The notes under the pieces are model-generated. The model had not been told where the DNA came from. It saw nothing but the letters and a program-made list of their open reading frames with translations, and made no database searches. This document shows, piece after piece, positions 34,501-43,192 of a DNA stretch of 64,000 bases; position 1 is the first letter of the stretch, and each line of letters begins with the position of its first letter. This DNA comes from Lepidodermella squamata (Eukaryota > Gastrotricha): contig JBLDXI010000042.1 of assembly GCA_047495785.1 (NCBI GenBank), forward strand, positions 3,472,001 to 3,536,000. Direction: 5' to 3'. The translations under genes were made by a program, and so were the position numbers.

Positions 34501-36754
34501 GCTGAACAAGGGAGGCCAACAAGCGAAATCGCAACTCTGACCGCTGCAGATCCAACAACGACGCTCGGGTTCCAGGCCGCTGAAACACCCAAACAAAAGA
34601 AAATGCGCCTTCATAAGCTCATCAACATGTGAGCGTCGTTGATCGAGAAAAACTATTGGCGACCTACTTGGCCCATTCCGCCGGTGCTTTTTTTTTACTG
34701 GAACATTTCCTACATTATGACAAATTTTGCCTGCTGATGTGCATCACATGATCTGCAATAGTAATACTATCCTAGTAAAATGACTCGCCAAACATAACTG
34801 AAATTGTGAAACTGAGTCGCAAGCTATGTATTAGTTAAGCTCGTTTTACTGGTGTTCGAGAACGGGTATTCTGACGTTACCAAAAAAAAGTGGCAAAAGT
34901 AGCGAAAAGAAAGTGGACCAGGCTCAAAATGCAGTAGCACAGATTTCTCGCGAGGTTCGGGAGAAATCGAACGAGTTCGCGAGCTGGTGTCAAACCTAAC
35001 GACGGAAGCTGATGTGTTCACCGTTGAAGAAGAACCATGAAGAACAACCGATTTTTTCCGATTTCATTGTATCGAAAAGGGCAGAAAACGAGATAAAAAT
35101 AAAATACTTGATTACTTTTGTTTTTATTTAGGTGTTGAAATGGGTAAAAGAATCAAGTTGGAGCTCCACGTCCCAAGCAGTGCCATGAGCTCTGTTAGAA
35201 AATTCAACAAAAACCTGAGAGCTGTTTCGAAATTCATCGCTAAAGTTGGTTTGACTGTGAGAAAGAAAACGCTACGCTGCTCTTCTCAAGTTGGCGAAAA
35301 AGCAGCAAGTCTTCCGCAAATTATGGAATTCAACTTATCCTCAATAGTTATGACTAGTTATGTCTGTGAAATTGTCGATATCTACTCGAATAGCTAAATA
35401 CTTCAAATTTTCCGGGTGCGATTAACAATAATAGATACAAATTTGAGCAAATTGAATTTAAGCTTTAAATGGATGTGCGCAAGACTCCTGATGCATCTTA
35501 AAAAATTTCGCTTACAAATCCTACCAAATCCTTAACGGTTAATGTAATGAACGAAGGGTTCTTTACCTCAAGCATGGAAGTCAGCAGTAGCTTATGAGCT
35601 TTCATAAGCGGCTCAGTTTGAGAAGCTCTCGCCAGCATGAAATCAACTGCCTCCGCAAATTCATCGTCTTTCTTCAACAAATGCTTCAGCAGCGGTTTCA
35701 GACGCTCGAAAATCGATGGAAATTCGATGGGATGCGTAGTTTCGAAATGTTTCATCGCATCCGGAACAGTTACTGTTAAAAAAAACAAATTTTCAAGGTG
35801 CTGAATCAATGAAATTTCGACTCACTAGTTCGACCATTCAAAATGTCAAAGATCGGTGGTAAATCTTTTGGGAGCGAACAATCGACGCCATGCTTGTGGC
35901 GATTGCGTGGTGATCGATTTAGCAGGTAAGATTCGATTTCTTCAACATCTTTCGTCCGATTGTCGACCATCAAACGTCGGATCAAATCGTAGATGTAGCA
36001 CGAATACGCTTCCCAGTGTTCGTGCACGCTTCGAAGCGAAGATGATTTCGTCGAAATTTCATCGGCATTACGCAACAAGGCGTCCAAATAGGTCACAGCG
36101 ACTGATTTTGGCTCCAGTTGCGCAAAATGGCGGAAATAAATTCGGAACGTTCGCACAGGCAGAATTTTGCTGATCACCAACAAGTTTAGAAACCTTTTAA
36201 AATTTGAAAATTTGACATCTTTGATGAGATAAATAAATTTTATGACGAACTTCAAGCGTTTCAAAAAATCATCGCCACATGGTCCATTCATTTCTGGCAT
36301 CACGAGAGCTTCTGATTCCAAAACATCAACAAACTTGCAAGAAGACTTTCTCCCCGCATCAGCCAAACTGCCTTTTACATTCACTGACAGCTGAAAGTAA
36401 AAAATTGTAATTTTACTTGAATTTCTCGATTGCCTTTTACCGATTCAATGTCGTATATAATGTCCGTTAAAGCTCGTTGATATCTTGACTCAGATGAATA
36501 TCCCTGGGAAAACGTAATTAGCACATCGTATAAGTTCAGAAAAATCATTTTCAGACCTTGCAGAGGATTGCGTAAACATCAGCTCGAAATTCGGATTTTA
36601 AGGAGGATTCGCTTAAGATGGTCTTCAACGTCGAGCAGGCCGATTTGATCTGAGGTTTTGACAAATTTGACTCGATATTATCGAGAAATTCAAGAAGTTT
36701 TGATGAAGGCGGATGAGTTGGAGCAAGCATCTGATTATTTGCATCTTTCTCCAT
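22523..36754 (-). CDS. M5: tandem MIF4G-like repeat protein, 1091 aa, with giant introns
   Basis: Eleven exons: 36557-36754, 36441-36503, 36251-36390, 35826-36193, 35567-35772, 31758-31852, 27608-27896, 26772-27554, 26290-26718, 22923-23276 and 22523-22873. Total 3276 nt, 1092 codons, no internal stop. Exon 6 is an isolated 95-nt exon between two introns of about 3.7-3.9 kb; it encodes VSKNTYKKCVQSWAFKAF, matching exon 6 of M2. Intron 9 is about 3 kb. All three giant introns are packed with transposon relics. The C-terminal MIF4G is at about 765-980 and ends in QENGWVPYS, closest to the eIF4G N-x-W-V-P motif. The equivalent of M3 exon 8 is missing and no SSDEE motif is present. The tail has CKPEPVE. 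The ATG is 12 nt after a TTTAG acceptor, 119 nt from the R-A stop. Confidence 0.83.
23551..23760 (+). repeat. Dispersed repeat R1, copy 1
   Basis: About 200 bp closely matching 25295-25490, sharing ACAATGGTTTGCGAAGCATT and CTGAACACTTAACAA. In copy 1, R1 is separated from its partner repeat R2 (24636-24735) by about 880 bp that include a SNF2-like fragment; in copy 2, R1 and R2 are adjacent. Confidence 0.85.
23973..24236 (+). pseudogene. SNF2-family ATPase fragment
   Basis: After a TTTCTTTAG acceptor-like site, the frame reads RTLSTVEIEIPQKAVRNLRV, then MTPRQKAKYEDIM and NRNAALKKCANH. This follows the order seen in SNF2/SMARCAD1-type ATPases between the helicase lobes: L-R-R-x(n)-LP-x-K, then M-T-x-x-Q-x-x-x-Y, then a short helix before an N-H-P-L block. 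The motor lobes themselves are absent. A short open stretch upstream (about 23848-23940, plus strand) could be a preceding exon. It lies in M5 intron 9, antisense to M5, between repeats R1 and R2. It is probably a captured gene fragment or part of a larger mobile element. Confidence 0.5.
24636..24735 (+). repeat. Dispersed repeat R2, copy 1
   Basis: Matches 25490-25587 at most positions, sharing GTGTCTTTCTAAAATCAGG and GAAAACAACAAATTCT. It ends just before the two-zinc-knuckle ORF. Confidence 0.85.
24785..25054 (+). pseudogene. Two-zinc-knuckle (CCHC) nucleic-acid-binding ORF with a premature stop
   Basis: From the ATG at 24815 the frame reads CTWCNRTDHKSIAC and, soon after, CDYCGRKNHLLPAC: two perfect C-x2-C-x4-H-x4-C zinc knuckles. 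A TAA at 24974-24976 interrupts the frame, which then continues open for 25 codons (TETSDAQTAAEGSKEQAKEE...) to a TAA at 25052-25054, next to an AATAAA. Paired CCHC knuckles are typical of retroelement Gag/ORF1 proteins and some cellular RNA-binding proteins. Most of the upstream protein is missing. It lies in M5 intron 9, antisense to M5. Confidence 0.7.
25078..25230 (+). pseudogene. Tnp2/DUF4218-like transposase C-terminal fragment
   Basis: The frame YSAFNPESFYGNILKLF followed by DPLRQIATRVLLLESLL matches the second fragment at 28266-28600 (DEFGLESYYGRLARFV ... PIDQIAKWALVEEAL). Both resemble the SxF-x-x-E-x-x-x-G-x-L segment of CACTA transposases. The fragment is short, antisense to M5, and followed by repeats R1 and R2. 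Confidence 0.45.
25295..25490 (+). repeat. Dispersed repeat R1, copy 2
   Basis: Partner of 23551-23760. It runs directly into R2 copy 2 at 25490-25587. Confidence 0.85.
25490..25587 (+). repeat. Dispersed repeat R2, copy 2
   Basis: Partner of 24636-24735. R1 and R2 are contiguous here, so this is either the ancestral uninterrupted arrangement or an internal deletion of copy 1. Confidence 0.85.
25763..26040 (+). pseudogene. Non-LTR reverse transcriptase fragment
   Basis: The frame includes RVKQGDPLSSLLFCLYIDDL and, after a loop, IRCILFADDVVILS. These are the QGDPLSP block and the F-A-D-D catalytic box of LINE-type reverse transcriptases. The thumb, the endonuclease and most of the fingers are missing, and the ORF degrades after about 26040. 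It lies in M5 intron 9, antisense to M5. Confidence 0.85.
28213..28600 (+). pseudogene. Tnp2/DUF4218-like (CACTA) transposase C-terminal fragment
   Basis: In one frame from about 28230: ISYAVHQTKHFGLFLERHGI, then LSDYDEFGLESYYGRLARFV and PIDQIAKW. This matches the N-x-H-x-x-x-H-L ... G-x-L ... F-x-x-E-x-x-x-G-x-L arrangement of the domain downstream of Tnp2 catalytic cores. It is a second, longer relative of 25078-25230. It lies in M5 intron 6, antisense to M5. Confidence 0.6.
28845..29036 (+). pseudogene. hAT-type (ZBED5/SCAND3-like) transposase N-terminal fragment
   Basis: The frame SFEIAWKIARSKKPFAEGDF with IRKFLVGPVNEMF matches the S-x-x-x-A-x-x-I-A-x-x-x-K-P-F-x-x-G-x-F segment that follows the BED finger in ZBED5/SCAND3/GTF2IRD2-like hAT transposases. 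Only about 50 residues remain. It lies in M5 intron 6, antisense to M5. Confidence 0.65.
29396..29767 (+). pseudogene. ORF with a degenerate BED-type zinc finger
   Basis: A 123-codon frame has a C-terminal segment VKCVSASCSKLTVFKFRKND followed by GTGTIKRHTC. The C-x5-C ... K-x-H-x-C order resembles BED fingers of hAT transposases, although the first Cys spacing is unusual. Another open stretch (about 29960-30094, same strand) ends in Glu-rich helices. It is probably the N-terminus of an hAT-like element. Confidence 0.45.
30318..30640 (+). other. Unidentified transposon-like open frames
   Basis: Overlapping plus-strand frames include FPRHLPEYLLYLWKFFFEGE in one register and a longer frame to 30775 in another. 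No family is recognised. It lies between the BED-like and GIY-YIG-like remnants in M5 intron 6 and is likely part of a decayed element. Confidence 0.2.
31060..31180 (+). pseudogene. GIY-YIG nuclease-like fragment
   Basis: The plus strand reads FLYYINDLNNR, a stop codon, then MIYVGTTIHPLVRMRDHV. This follows the GIY-YIG pattern: Y-x-I ... Y-V-G-T-T ... R ... H, with the catalytic Tyr pair, Arg and His visible. A stop codon separates the two halves. Such domains occur in Penelope-like retroelements, which would fit this relic-rich intron, but no reverse transcriptase is seen next to it. Confidence 0.5.
32140..32590 (+). repeat. Diverged element copy 1 (PAERLFKKAKGY family)
   Basis: Segments 32140-32170 and 32350-32590 are similar, in the same order, to 33630-33920. 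Shared landmarks are CAAGAAGGCGAAG, GGGTGTGCGGCTTTA and ATCATGGCTGAAA. Copy 1 has about 180 bp inserted after 32170. Encoded peptides PAERLFKKAKGYVAP and PAEKLFKKAKCYTAP align, so both derive from one coding region. Confidence 0.7.
33519..33625 (+). repeat. Direct repeat, copy 1
   Basis: About 105 bp similar to 35334-35437, sharing AGTTATGACTAGTTATGTCT and ATCTACTCGAATA. The two copies lie 1.8 kb apart in M5 intron 5. Confidence 0.85.
33630..34295 (+). other. Diverged element copy 2 with a 128-codon ORF
   Basis: 33630-33920 repeats the element seen at 32140-32590. It leads into an ORF at 33909-34295 beginning MAEIGILVKRSLSHDYAEQV, whose first residues are also encoded in copy 1. No domain is recognised. 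It is the better-preserved copy and shows that the repeat is, or was, protein coding. Confidence 0.4.
34291..34314 (+). repeat. 24-bp direct repeat, copy 1
   Basis: TATTAGTTAAGCTCGTTTTA plus CTGG is identical at 34829-34852. The 24-bp repeats bound a 514-bp segment containing a small ORF (34435-34632). Confidence 0.85.
34829..34852 (+). repeat. 24-bp direct repeat, copy 2
   Basis: Identical to 34291-34314. It may mark a duplication or deletion boundary. Confidence 0.85.
35334..35437 (+). repeat. Direct repeat, copy 2
   Basis: Partner of 33519-33625. The pair could be degenerate terminal repeats of one insertion, although no primer-binding site or polypurine tract was recognised. Confidence 0.85.
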
Positions 36755-36873
36755 CGTATAAAAATCCTAAATGAAGCACCCACAAATTTAGAGAATAACT
36801 TTAATAATATAATCTCAAATCTCAAAAGGAAAAATTGTAAATTTTGGAAAAAAAATTCAATGAGCAAGGCAGT

Positions 36874-38809
36874 TCATTTCCTCGAACTTCGTTCGATGGT
36901 AATGGCAGAGCTTCCAGCAGCAGCAGCATACTGATTTGAATTAAACAGCATATGTAAATTGTTCGCAATGTAATCGTTCAACAACTTGATAACTTGAGTG
37001 CGATTATTCTGCAGCGCCAAATCATTTCCCGTTAAACCAGCTAAATCATAGATAATAAACAATTCTGGCATCTGATTGAGCACAAAGCTTGCAACGTCGA
37101 GGGAACCATGAGCGCAAGCAATATGAAACAACGTTTGGCCGAGATGATTTGCGGCTCGAATGCTTGCCCCAGCGTTGATCAAGTACTTTAAAACCCGAAT
37201 AGAATTTTTCTCCGCAGCCAAAAGGAGAGGAGTGAGATAATCCTTGTTGTAACACTCCAACTCAGCGCCATATTTCACCAAAATCTTCGCCGCTTCGACA
37301 TTATCATTGGCAGCAGCTTCATGAAGAGGCGTGTGTAACCTACCGCCTATGACGGAATTAACCAATTTCGGATATGTTTTGGCTAGGAATTCAGTCATTT
37401 TCTTGCAATTTTTCGAAACAGAAGCATGTAAGACTGTCGCTTTGTTATTTGTCTTCACAATGATTTTCACATTGAATTCAGCAATGATAAATTTGAGCAG
37501 ATCGACGTTATCCGAACCGGCAGCGGCGTGGAAAACTCTGATGCCATTGCTCGTCCAGAGGGCAATTTTTCGCATTTCATTTGGTGGCAAATTACCAACA
37601 GTCGAGCGCAGTTGCTTGAAAAGTTCCAAATCGCCATTTTCCGCAGCTTCGTGAAATTTCGGCAGCAATTTATTCACTTGCGCAGAGGTTGCTCGAGCGA
37701 GTGGAAGCAATTTAGGTACCTCATCTGCTTCTCGATTTTCAGGCTCTTTGGCCTCAACACTGGCAGTTTTAGGGATTTCTGCGACCTGCCTCGTCGGTTT
37801 TGACTTCTCCTTCCAAACAAGGGCACTTTCTAGTGGCAAAGCAGAAAAGCGTTCGATGAGTGAATTCGACAGAATTTGCTGTGAGCCAATAGTCAATTCT
37901 GTAGAGGATATTGTCGCATCGAAGTTTTCGAATTCCTTGAGAAATTTATCACGAGAAGAAACAAGACGATACAGGTTATTGACTTCGTTCAAATCCATAT
38001 GAAGAGCGGATTTTTCTCGGAAACTCTTCACAACATCATCGCTCAATGAAATCTCAGACAACTTGGCCGAAATCTCATACAAATGACTGAGTGTTTCTGT
38101 TGTCGCAGTTTCAATCAGCTGATATAAACGCTGTTTTTTGTCATTCATTATTGCTTCAATTTTTTTGGCGATTTCTGCGCAAGCCAAATCAACTTGCTTT
38201 TGCGCAGAATTGGCATTATCTTCGACAGCTTTTCGAATTCTGTCAAGCGCCTCAGAAATAATTGGACCGAAGTTATTCGTTTTCTGAGAAAAATGATGTG
38301 TGAAAAGTTGGACATTTTTTAGAAAACTCAATACCAACCTTTCCTACAATTGAAAGAATTTCGAGCTTAATTCGCTCTTTATGAATAATTTCGCAGCAAT
38401 TGCAGAACGTGTAGTCACAATGGCCACATTTCTTCCCGCCATTACCGGTATGAGGACAGAAAACACCGGAATCTTCTATTTTCGGCTCAGCATCGAAATC
38501 TTTCTCTTCTTCCTCCAAAATCGACAGCCGATACACTTCAACCATTTTCAGCAGCTTCGTATTAGTTTTTAATTCAGATGGGTCACAATCAATCCAGCTA
38601 ATTTCGCCGCATTTCGGGCACGTAACTTCACCAGCCTCTGTTACCATCGATTCGATGCAGCTAAGGCATACGGAATGGCCACATTGCGGCAAATTTTTCG
38701 GATTTTTCAATAATTCGCTGCATTTTTTACACGCCAAAGCGTTAAGTAAATCCGAATTACTTGATTGTTCAGACGGCCTGGTAATAACGGAAGAACAAGA
38801 AGAAAACAT
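36874..38809 (-). CDS. R-A: RING / B-box-like / coiled-coil / ankyrin protein, 626 aa
   Basis: Two exons, 38339-38809 and 36874-38283, give 627 codons with no stop. Residues 27-67 form a C3HC4 RING: CKKC, then CGHSVCLSC, then CPKC. Residues 118-143 hold a second Cys/His cluster (CPH ... CGHC ... FCNCC ... H), like a B-box. Residues about 160-310 are predicted helix/coiled coil. The C-terminal part has at least five ankyrin repeats, for example TPLHEAAANDNVEAAKILVK and TLFHIACAHGSLDVASFVL. The order RING-Bbox-coil is that of TRIM proteins; ankyrin repeats replace the usual C-terminal domain. Probable E3 ubiquitin ligase, with the ankyrin array as substrate receptor; this is inference. The ATG starts immediately after a TTTTTAG acceptor, 125 nt from the R-B stop. 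Confidence 0.92.
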
Positions 38810-40569
38810 CTAAAAATACCATTAAAAAATTGTCATTACTTCATAAATTGATATTAAAAAAATCAACAAGGTCAGATCATAGGTTTTGTCAACTCATCAT
38901 CATAATCTCTCACAATCAATGTCTATTTTGATCATTATTTCGGGATATCCTCAGTCGAAGTATCATGGGCCAAGCCGTAACCTTCAAGCAGTCCAACAAC
39001 CTGGGCTTGATTCCTCCTTTTAGCCACCATTAGACCAGTCGCGCCAGACGAGTTCGGCACCGAAACCAGGCCAGGGAATTCGACTAAAATAAATTTGAGG
39101 ACAAGCAGTGAACTCTTCTTACAAGCGAGATGGAAAACAGTAGCGCCGCTCTTATCCTTAGCGTTAACATCAGCACCACGTGAAATCAAGAATTTGAAGA
39201 CACGAAGTGCATCTTTGCAAGCAGCGCTAAGCAGCGGGGTTCGATCGATATCGTCACGAGCTTCAATATCAGCACCACCTTTCAGCAAAAGCTCAGCAGC
39301 GTTCAGACTATCGCGACCTGCCGCGTCGTGCAAAACAGATGACAGAGTAGTGGGATTACGCACAGTGAGCAATTTCGGCTCAACTCGCAGCAAATATTCG
39401 ATGGAGTTTGTTCGATTTAAAACAGAGCATAGACCAAGAGCGCTGGATTGGTAATCCATAGTTTTCAAAAAGAGATCAGGCTTGAATTTTTCAACAATGA
39501 ACTGCAGCAATTCAGCGTTGTCAGAAAAAGCAGCCGAATGGAAAATTGAAAAAGCGCCATCAAAATTGTGGGCGAAATCGCGAAGTTCTTCAGCGCTGCG
39601 ATTCTTCATTTTTTCGTATAAATCAACAAAAAACTCGAGATCGCCAGTTCGGGCAGCTTTGTGAATTTTCGACATGTAAAACTGGTTAGGGACGAATAGC
39701 CCGAGCTTTTCATGTTTTGCATTCTGATCAATCTGATGCGGCTTTTTGTCAAAATTCACCGAGCTAGTCCGATCTCGCCAGATCATGGCATTTTCAGGCG
39801 GCACCTCCAAAATAGATTTCAGCAATGACATTGGAAATATTTCGAGCGGATCGATCGTCAGCTCCTTTTCAAAAGCTTCAGCTTTGAATTTTTCCAACGA
39901 ATCCAAGTTTTTTGAATGGACCCAATTTTTAAATGCAGATCAGCAGCTTCATCCAGGGTCAGAGATTTCTCCCGAAAACCATCGTCCAGGGCGGTTTCTG
40001 GGAATTTGGCGGTGAATTGCTCAAGCTTTGATTTGGTTGATAAGTCGATTAAATCGAACATTCGACGCTTTTTGCTGGCAATGATTGCCTTGAATTTTTC
40101 CTCGATTTTTTGACACGCTTCTTGGGCTCGCATTTTAGCCAGATCGGCCTCGTTTTCAATGCCGTTGCGCACCTGCTCCAACGAGTCTTTTACCGAGAGC
40201 TGGGCGATGTTTTCCTAAAAATAAATGGACAATGTATAAATTACATAAACAATTTGTGTTCCCCGCCGCCTTAATATTCTCCATCTCCGAAAAATCAATC
40301 CAAGAAGGAACTTAGAGAAGCGTGATTTATGCATTCGAAAAGTGGACCATGAACAAACAGTTTTGATTCATTCTATCATGAAGTTCAGCGCAATTTACTG
40401 ATAATTTAAAGAATGAAAGAGAAAACTGCGTATAGGACGAAATCCCGTGCCAATTACTCAAATGCGTTATTTTTCAGTTACTCTTTCCTAGACAAGTTAC
40501 CTAGCCATCATTATATAACAACTCAGATTTTTCGACCCATCTTTCATTCTTCAATTCTCGATAATTTAG

Positions 40570-40755
40570 TTGCCCATTGGCCGTAGTAACAACAGCCACT
40601 TTTTAACGAAGCTCAGTCGAAATAAGATTAAATTGGCAGCTATTCGGCAACACTTGGATGCCATGAAGGCCGAGGCAGCGTTCAACAAAACAACGAAAAG
40701 AATCTCATTCCACGATGGCGTCCTTATCTCAAGCCCAGTCATCAACTATTCTCGG
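40570..40755 (+). other. Possible internal exon on the plus strand
   Basis: An open frame begins right after an AATTTAG acceptor-like site and ends before GTAGAT. It encodes a basic, helical peptide (LSRNKIKLAAIRQHLDAMKA). It lies 90 nt upstream of the zinc-finger exon at 40846-40998, but the two do not join in phase with the obvious splice sites. Coding status is uncertain. Confidence 0.3.
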
Positions 40756-40845
40756 TAGATGTGAGCGAAACTGATCCAAACGAAATTCACTCAACGTATT
40801 TCCTAGCATTTATATTGACATTTTTTATTATAATATATAAATGTA

Positions 40846-40998
40846 TTGCTGTGCCAGATTTGCAACGAGCAACCAGACGCCGCAAGTTCGTTCGTGTGTA
40901 ATGAATGCAAAAACCTCTTCTGCGGTAGATGCCACGAAACATGGGGTCGAATCAATCCGACTTGTGCCAATTGCCGATCGGCGGATGGCTATTTCCAA
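40846..40998 (+). CDS. RING-like eight-cysteine zinc-finger exon (partial gene)
   Basis: The frame includes CQIC, an 11-residue spacer, CNEC, then FCGRC, a 10-residue spacer, and CANC: C-x2-C-x11-C-x2-C-x4-C-x2-C-x10-C-x2-C. This is a cross-brace-type arrangement with all eight ligands Cys. It ends at YFQ before a strong GTGAGT donor, so it looks like a genuine exon. No start or downstream exons were found; the following intron contains the MITE at 41027-41225. It lies in the large intron of R-B, on the opposite strand. It could be a nested gene fragment or a captured exon. Confidence 0.5.
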
Positions 40999-41026
40999 GT
41001 GAGTGTCTAGCTCATTGTTCTATATA

Positions 41027-41225
41027 CAGTGAAACCCCGATTTGGCGTCATCTACGGGCCGGCCAAAAAATCGGGCTGGAAATCCGAAAAGACGGATAAT
41101 CTGGGTCAATTTACATGCAATGTAATGCTGCGGGGAAAAATGAAGATTTTTCATCCCCTTATCTTTTGCATACCCGGATTTCCCGCAGACGGAAAATAAA
41201 AGGACGCCAAATCGGGGTTTCACTG
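41027..41225. mobile_element. pogo/Tigger-like MITE, 199 bp
   Basis: Perfect terminal inverted repeats of at least 23 bp begin CAGTGAAACCCCGATTTGGC, flanked on both sides by TA, the Tc1/mariner/pogo target duplication. The CAGT...ACCCC start is characteristic of pogo-type ends. Confidence 0.9.
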
Positions 41226-41391
41226 TATTATTGATCGTTAATGAGATTCTTGGGCAACGAGAGCAACAGCAGCCAATCATCGAGGTCCTGCCCTCTCAGC
41301 GAAAAATCTGCGAGGTGCCGATTCTTGTATGATTTTTTGTGTAGTCAGTAGTGCTCATTACGGTTTGCGGTTTACATAATGGAAAAAAGCC

Positions 41392-41712
41392 GTGGGAAAC
41401 GATGCGTTGAAACAAGGTTCTGTCTGTCTCGCACTCTGTCACAAGCTTAGCTCACCTGATTCGCCTAATAGCAGAGATGATCATGGGTCGGGTCACCTTA
41501 GTATATGGGTCCTTTGGTTCAAGTTTTTGCGTCCTTTACAAATGTCTTGTGTCGCCTTGAATGGCCCACGCTCATCCGAAGCTGAAAGGCATTTCAGCTC
41601 GCTGGGAACCACGGCTACGCCAGACAGAGCCCGGCTTAAGCCCGAAGTTGTAGAGACGCAAATGTTGCTGTTTCAAGCCATGAAAAGTGGACACCTGGTC
41701 TGTGATTTGTGA
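41392..41712 (+). pseudogene. hAT transposase C-terminal dimerisation fragment
   Basis: From about 41565 the frame reads SSEAERHFSSLGTTATPDRA followed by RLKPEVVETQMLLFQAM. This matches the hAT dimerisation domain: S-S-x-x-x-E-R-x-F-S ... R-x-x-L-x-P-x-x-V-E. The rest of the transposase is absent. It lies in the R-B intron, antisense to R-B. Confidence 0.75.
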
Positions 41713-42599
41713 GCTAGAAGATATGTGAAAATCTTTGCACTTTTTGACAATTGAGAATATAGCGCGGCACGCATAAAAATAACGTAATCAGTAATCTGCT
41801 TCAAATTACGTAATTGAGTTATGTGGGTCACATGGGTTATAAAAGTTGGGTCCTGGGCCCCCGCCATGGATATCCTCGGGTCTTGAGTTGCTTTTTTACC
41901 CATTCTCATCTCTGGTTCCGACAGTTTGCGGAGGAGCTGGAGGATTTTGCACTGGCTCTTGCGTGGTAAAACAGTCGATCGTTTTCTCAAACTCCTGGAG
42001 ACAATTCTGATATTTGCTCAAGAAGAAAGCTTAGAGTTCGACTAACGTCTTCTGACTTCAAAATTCAAGGTGGAGCTGGCTTTCGTTTCTGATGTATCGG
42101 ATGAATAATAACAGCAAATTTCAAAATCGAACCTGTCCATGTTTGAAGTTGGAGACTTCGCAGCCTTCAAAGCGCTGTTTGATGACTGGTTGACGTTTGT
42201 CGAAGAATCAGACTTTGACCTCTATTCAACGAAACTTTGTCTGCTCTGGAAGAAAAGAATCACCCCTTGCTGCTAGATTACCTTCCGATGCACAAGGATG
42301 AATGCAAAACAGGATTCAATTTCCGAGACGACAAGCGATTCACAATCGTGATTCAAGCGTACGATTTCGCAGCTCGGACAGTTCTGAGGCTGCTTCAATC
42401 AGTAACAAGACCATGGCATTGCCTCAAGCCGGCGAGAATGAATGATTCAAATCGAATTTGCCGGGTACTCACGGCCGCGAGTCGCTTCTGCGCAGGCTTC
42501 GTTAAATTGGTTACGGAGACATTGGGTTATTCTGGCTACACAACAATCGTCTCGTCCTGAGTTGCAAGGATTCTTATTTGATTTTGTCTTTAAAAACCA

Positions 42600-42819
42600 T
42601 CAAATTAGCATTAATATACGGAGAAAGTTGGAATATACTGTGGAGACTCCGCCGGCCATTTTAGGCTCCGACCACAAACTGCTACATGTTAGGCTTGGAC
42701 CATACTGATTCATACTTTGAAATATCATTAGCCCGTGCCAATTTTTTTATTTCATTTCCTTAACCATTGTAATTCTCTCGGTGAAATATTTGTTCAAAAT
42801 TATGAAAGAATAGCTTGAC
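42600..42819 (+). repeat. LINE-like fragment with duplicated tail, copy 1
   Basis: The frame ending at 42708 reads PAILGSDHKLLHVRLGPY, resembling the S-D-H end of LINE endonucleases. Sequence 42661-42819 is repeated at 43037-43192 with small changes. It lies in the R-B intron. Confidence 0.5.
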
Positions 42820-42894
42820 TACATCTATTTCGGTTGACGAATCCTCAAGTCGTCGAGGCCGTGGCAACAGCTGCAACGTAGAATAACGTATCAC

Positions 42895-43030
42895 TGTTTT
42901 TCCGATGATTAAATGTGTTATTCCGATGAATTAATTGGTTTCAATGGGTAAAATAAATAATCCGATGGTTCCGATGGTTTAAGACAAAACTAGCACGATA
43001 AAAGTATTTAATGTTCCGATGATTTGATAT
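42895..43030 (+). repeat. Cluster of TCCGATG motifs
   Basis: CCGATGRT-type words occur at about 42901, 42923, 42961, 42970 and 43015 in an AT-rich spacer between the two copies of the 155-bp repeat. They may be a degenerate tandem repeat or protein-binding sites. Confidence 0.5.
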
Positions 43031-43036
43031 TACTTC

Positions 43037-43192
43037 TTAGGCTCCGACCACAAACTGCTAAATGTTAGGCTTGGACAATACTGATTTATACTTTGAAATA
43101 TTATTTGCCCGTGCCAATTTCATTTCATTTCCTTAACAACTGTCATTGTCTCGGTGAAATATTTGTTCAAAGTTATGAAAGAATAGCTTGAC
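43037..43192 (+). repeat. 155-bp repeat, copy 2, next to the R-B exon 1 donor
   Basis: Partner of 42661-42819, sharing GGCTCCGACCACAAACTGCT and GGTGAAATATTTGTTCAAA. It ends 24 nt from the exon 1 boundary of R-B (43217), so it inserted or duplicated almost at the splice donor. That may explain the unusual GTTTTT donor. Confidence 0.8.

Noticed and set aside
33519-35437. LTR retrotransposon bounded by the 105-bp repeats
   Set aside because: No TG...CA ends, primer-binding site, polypurine tract or retroviral domains were seen between them, so they are reported only as direct repeats.
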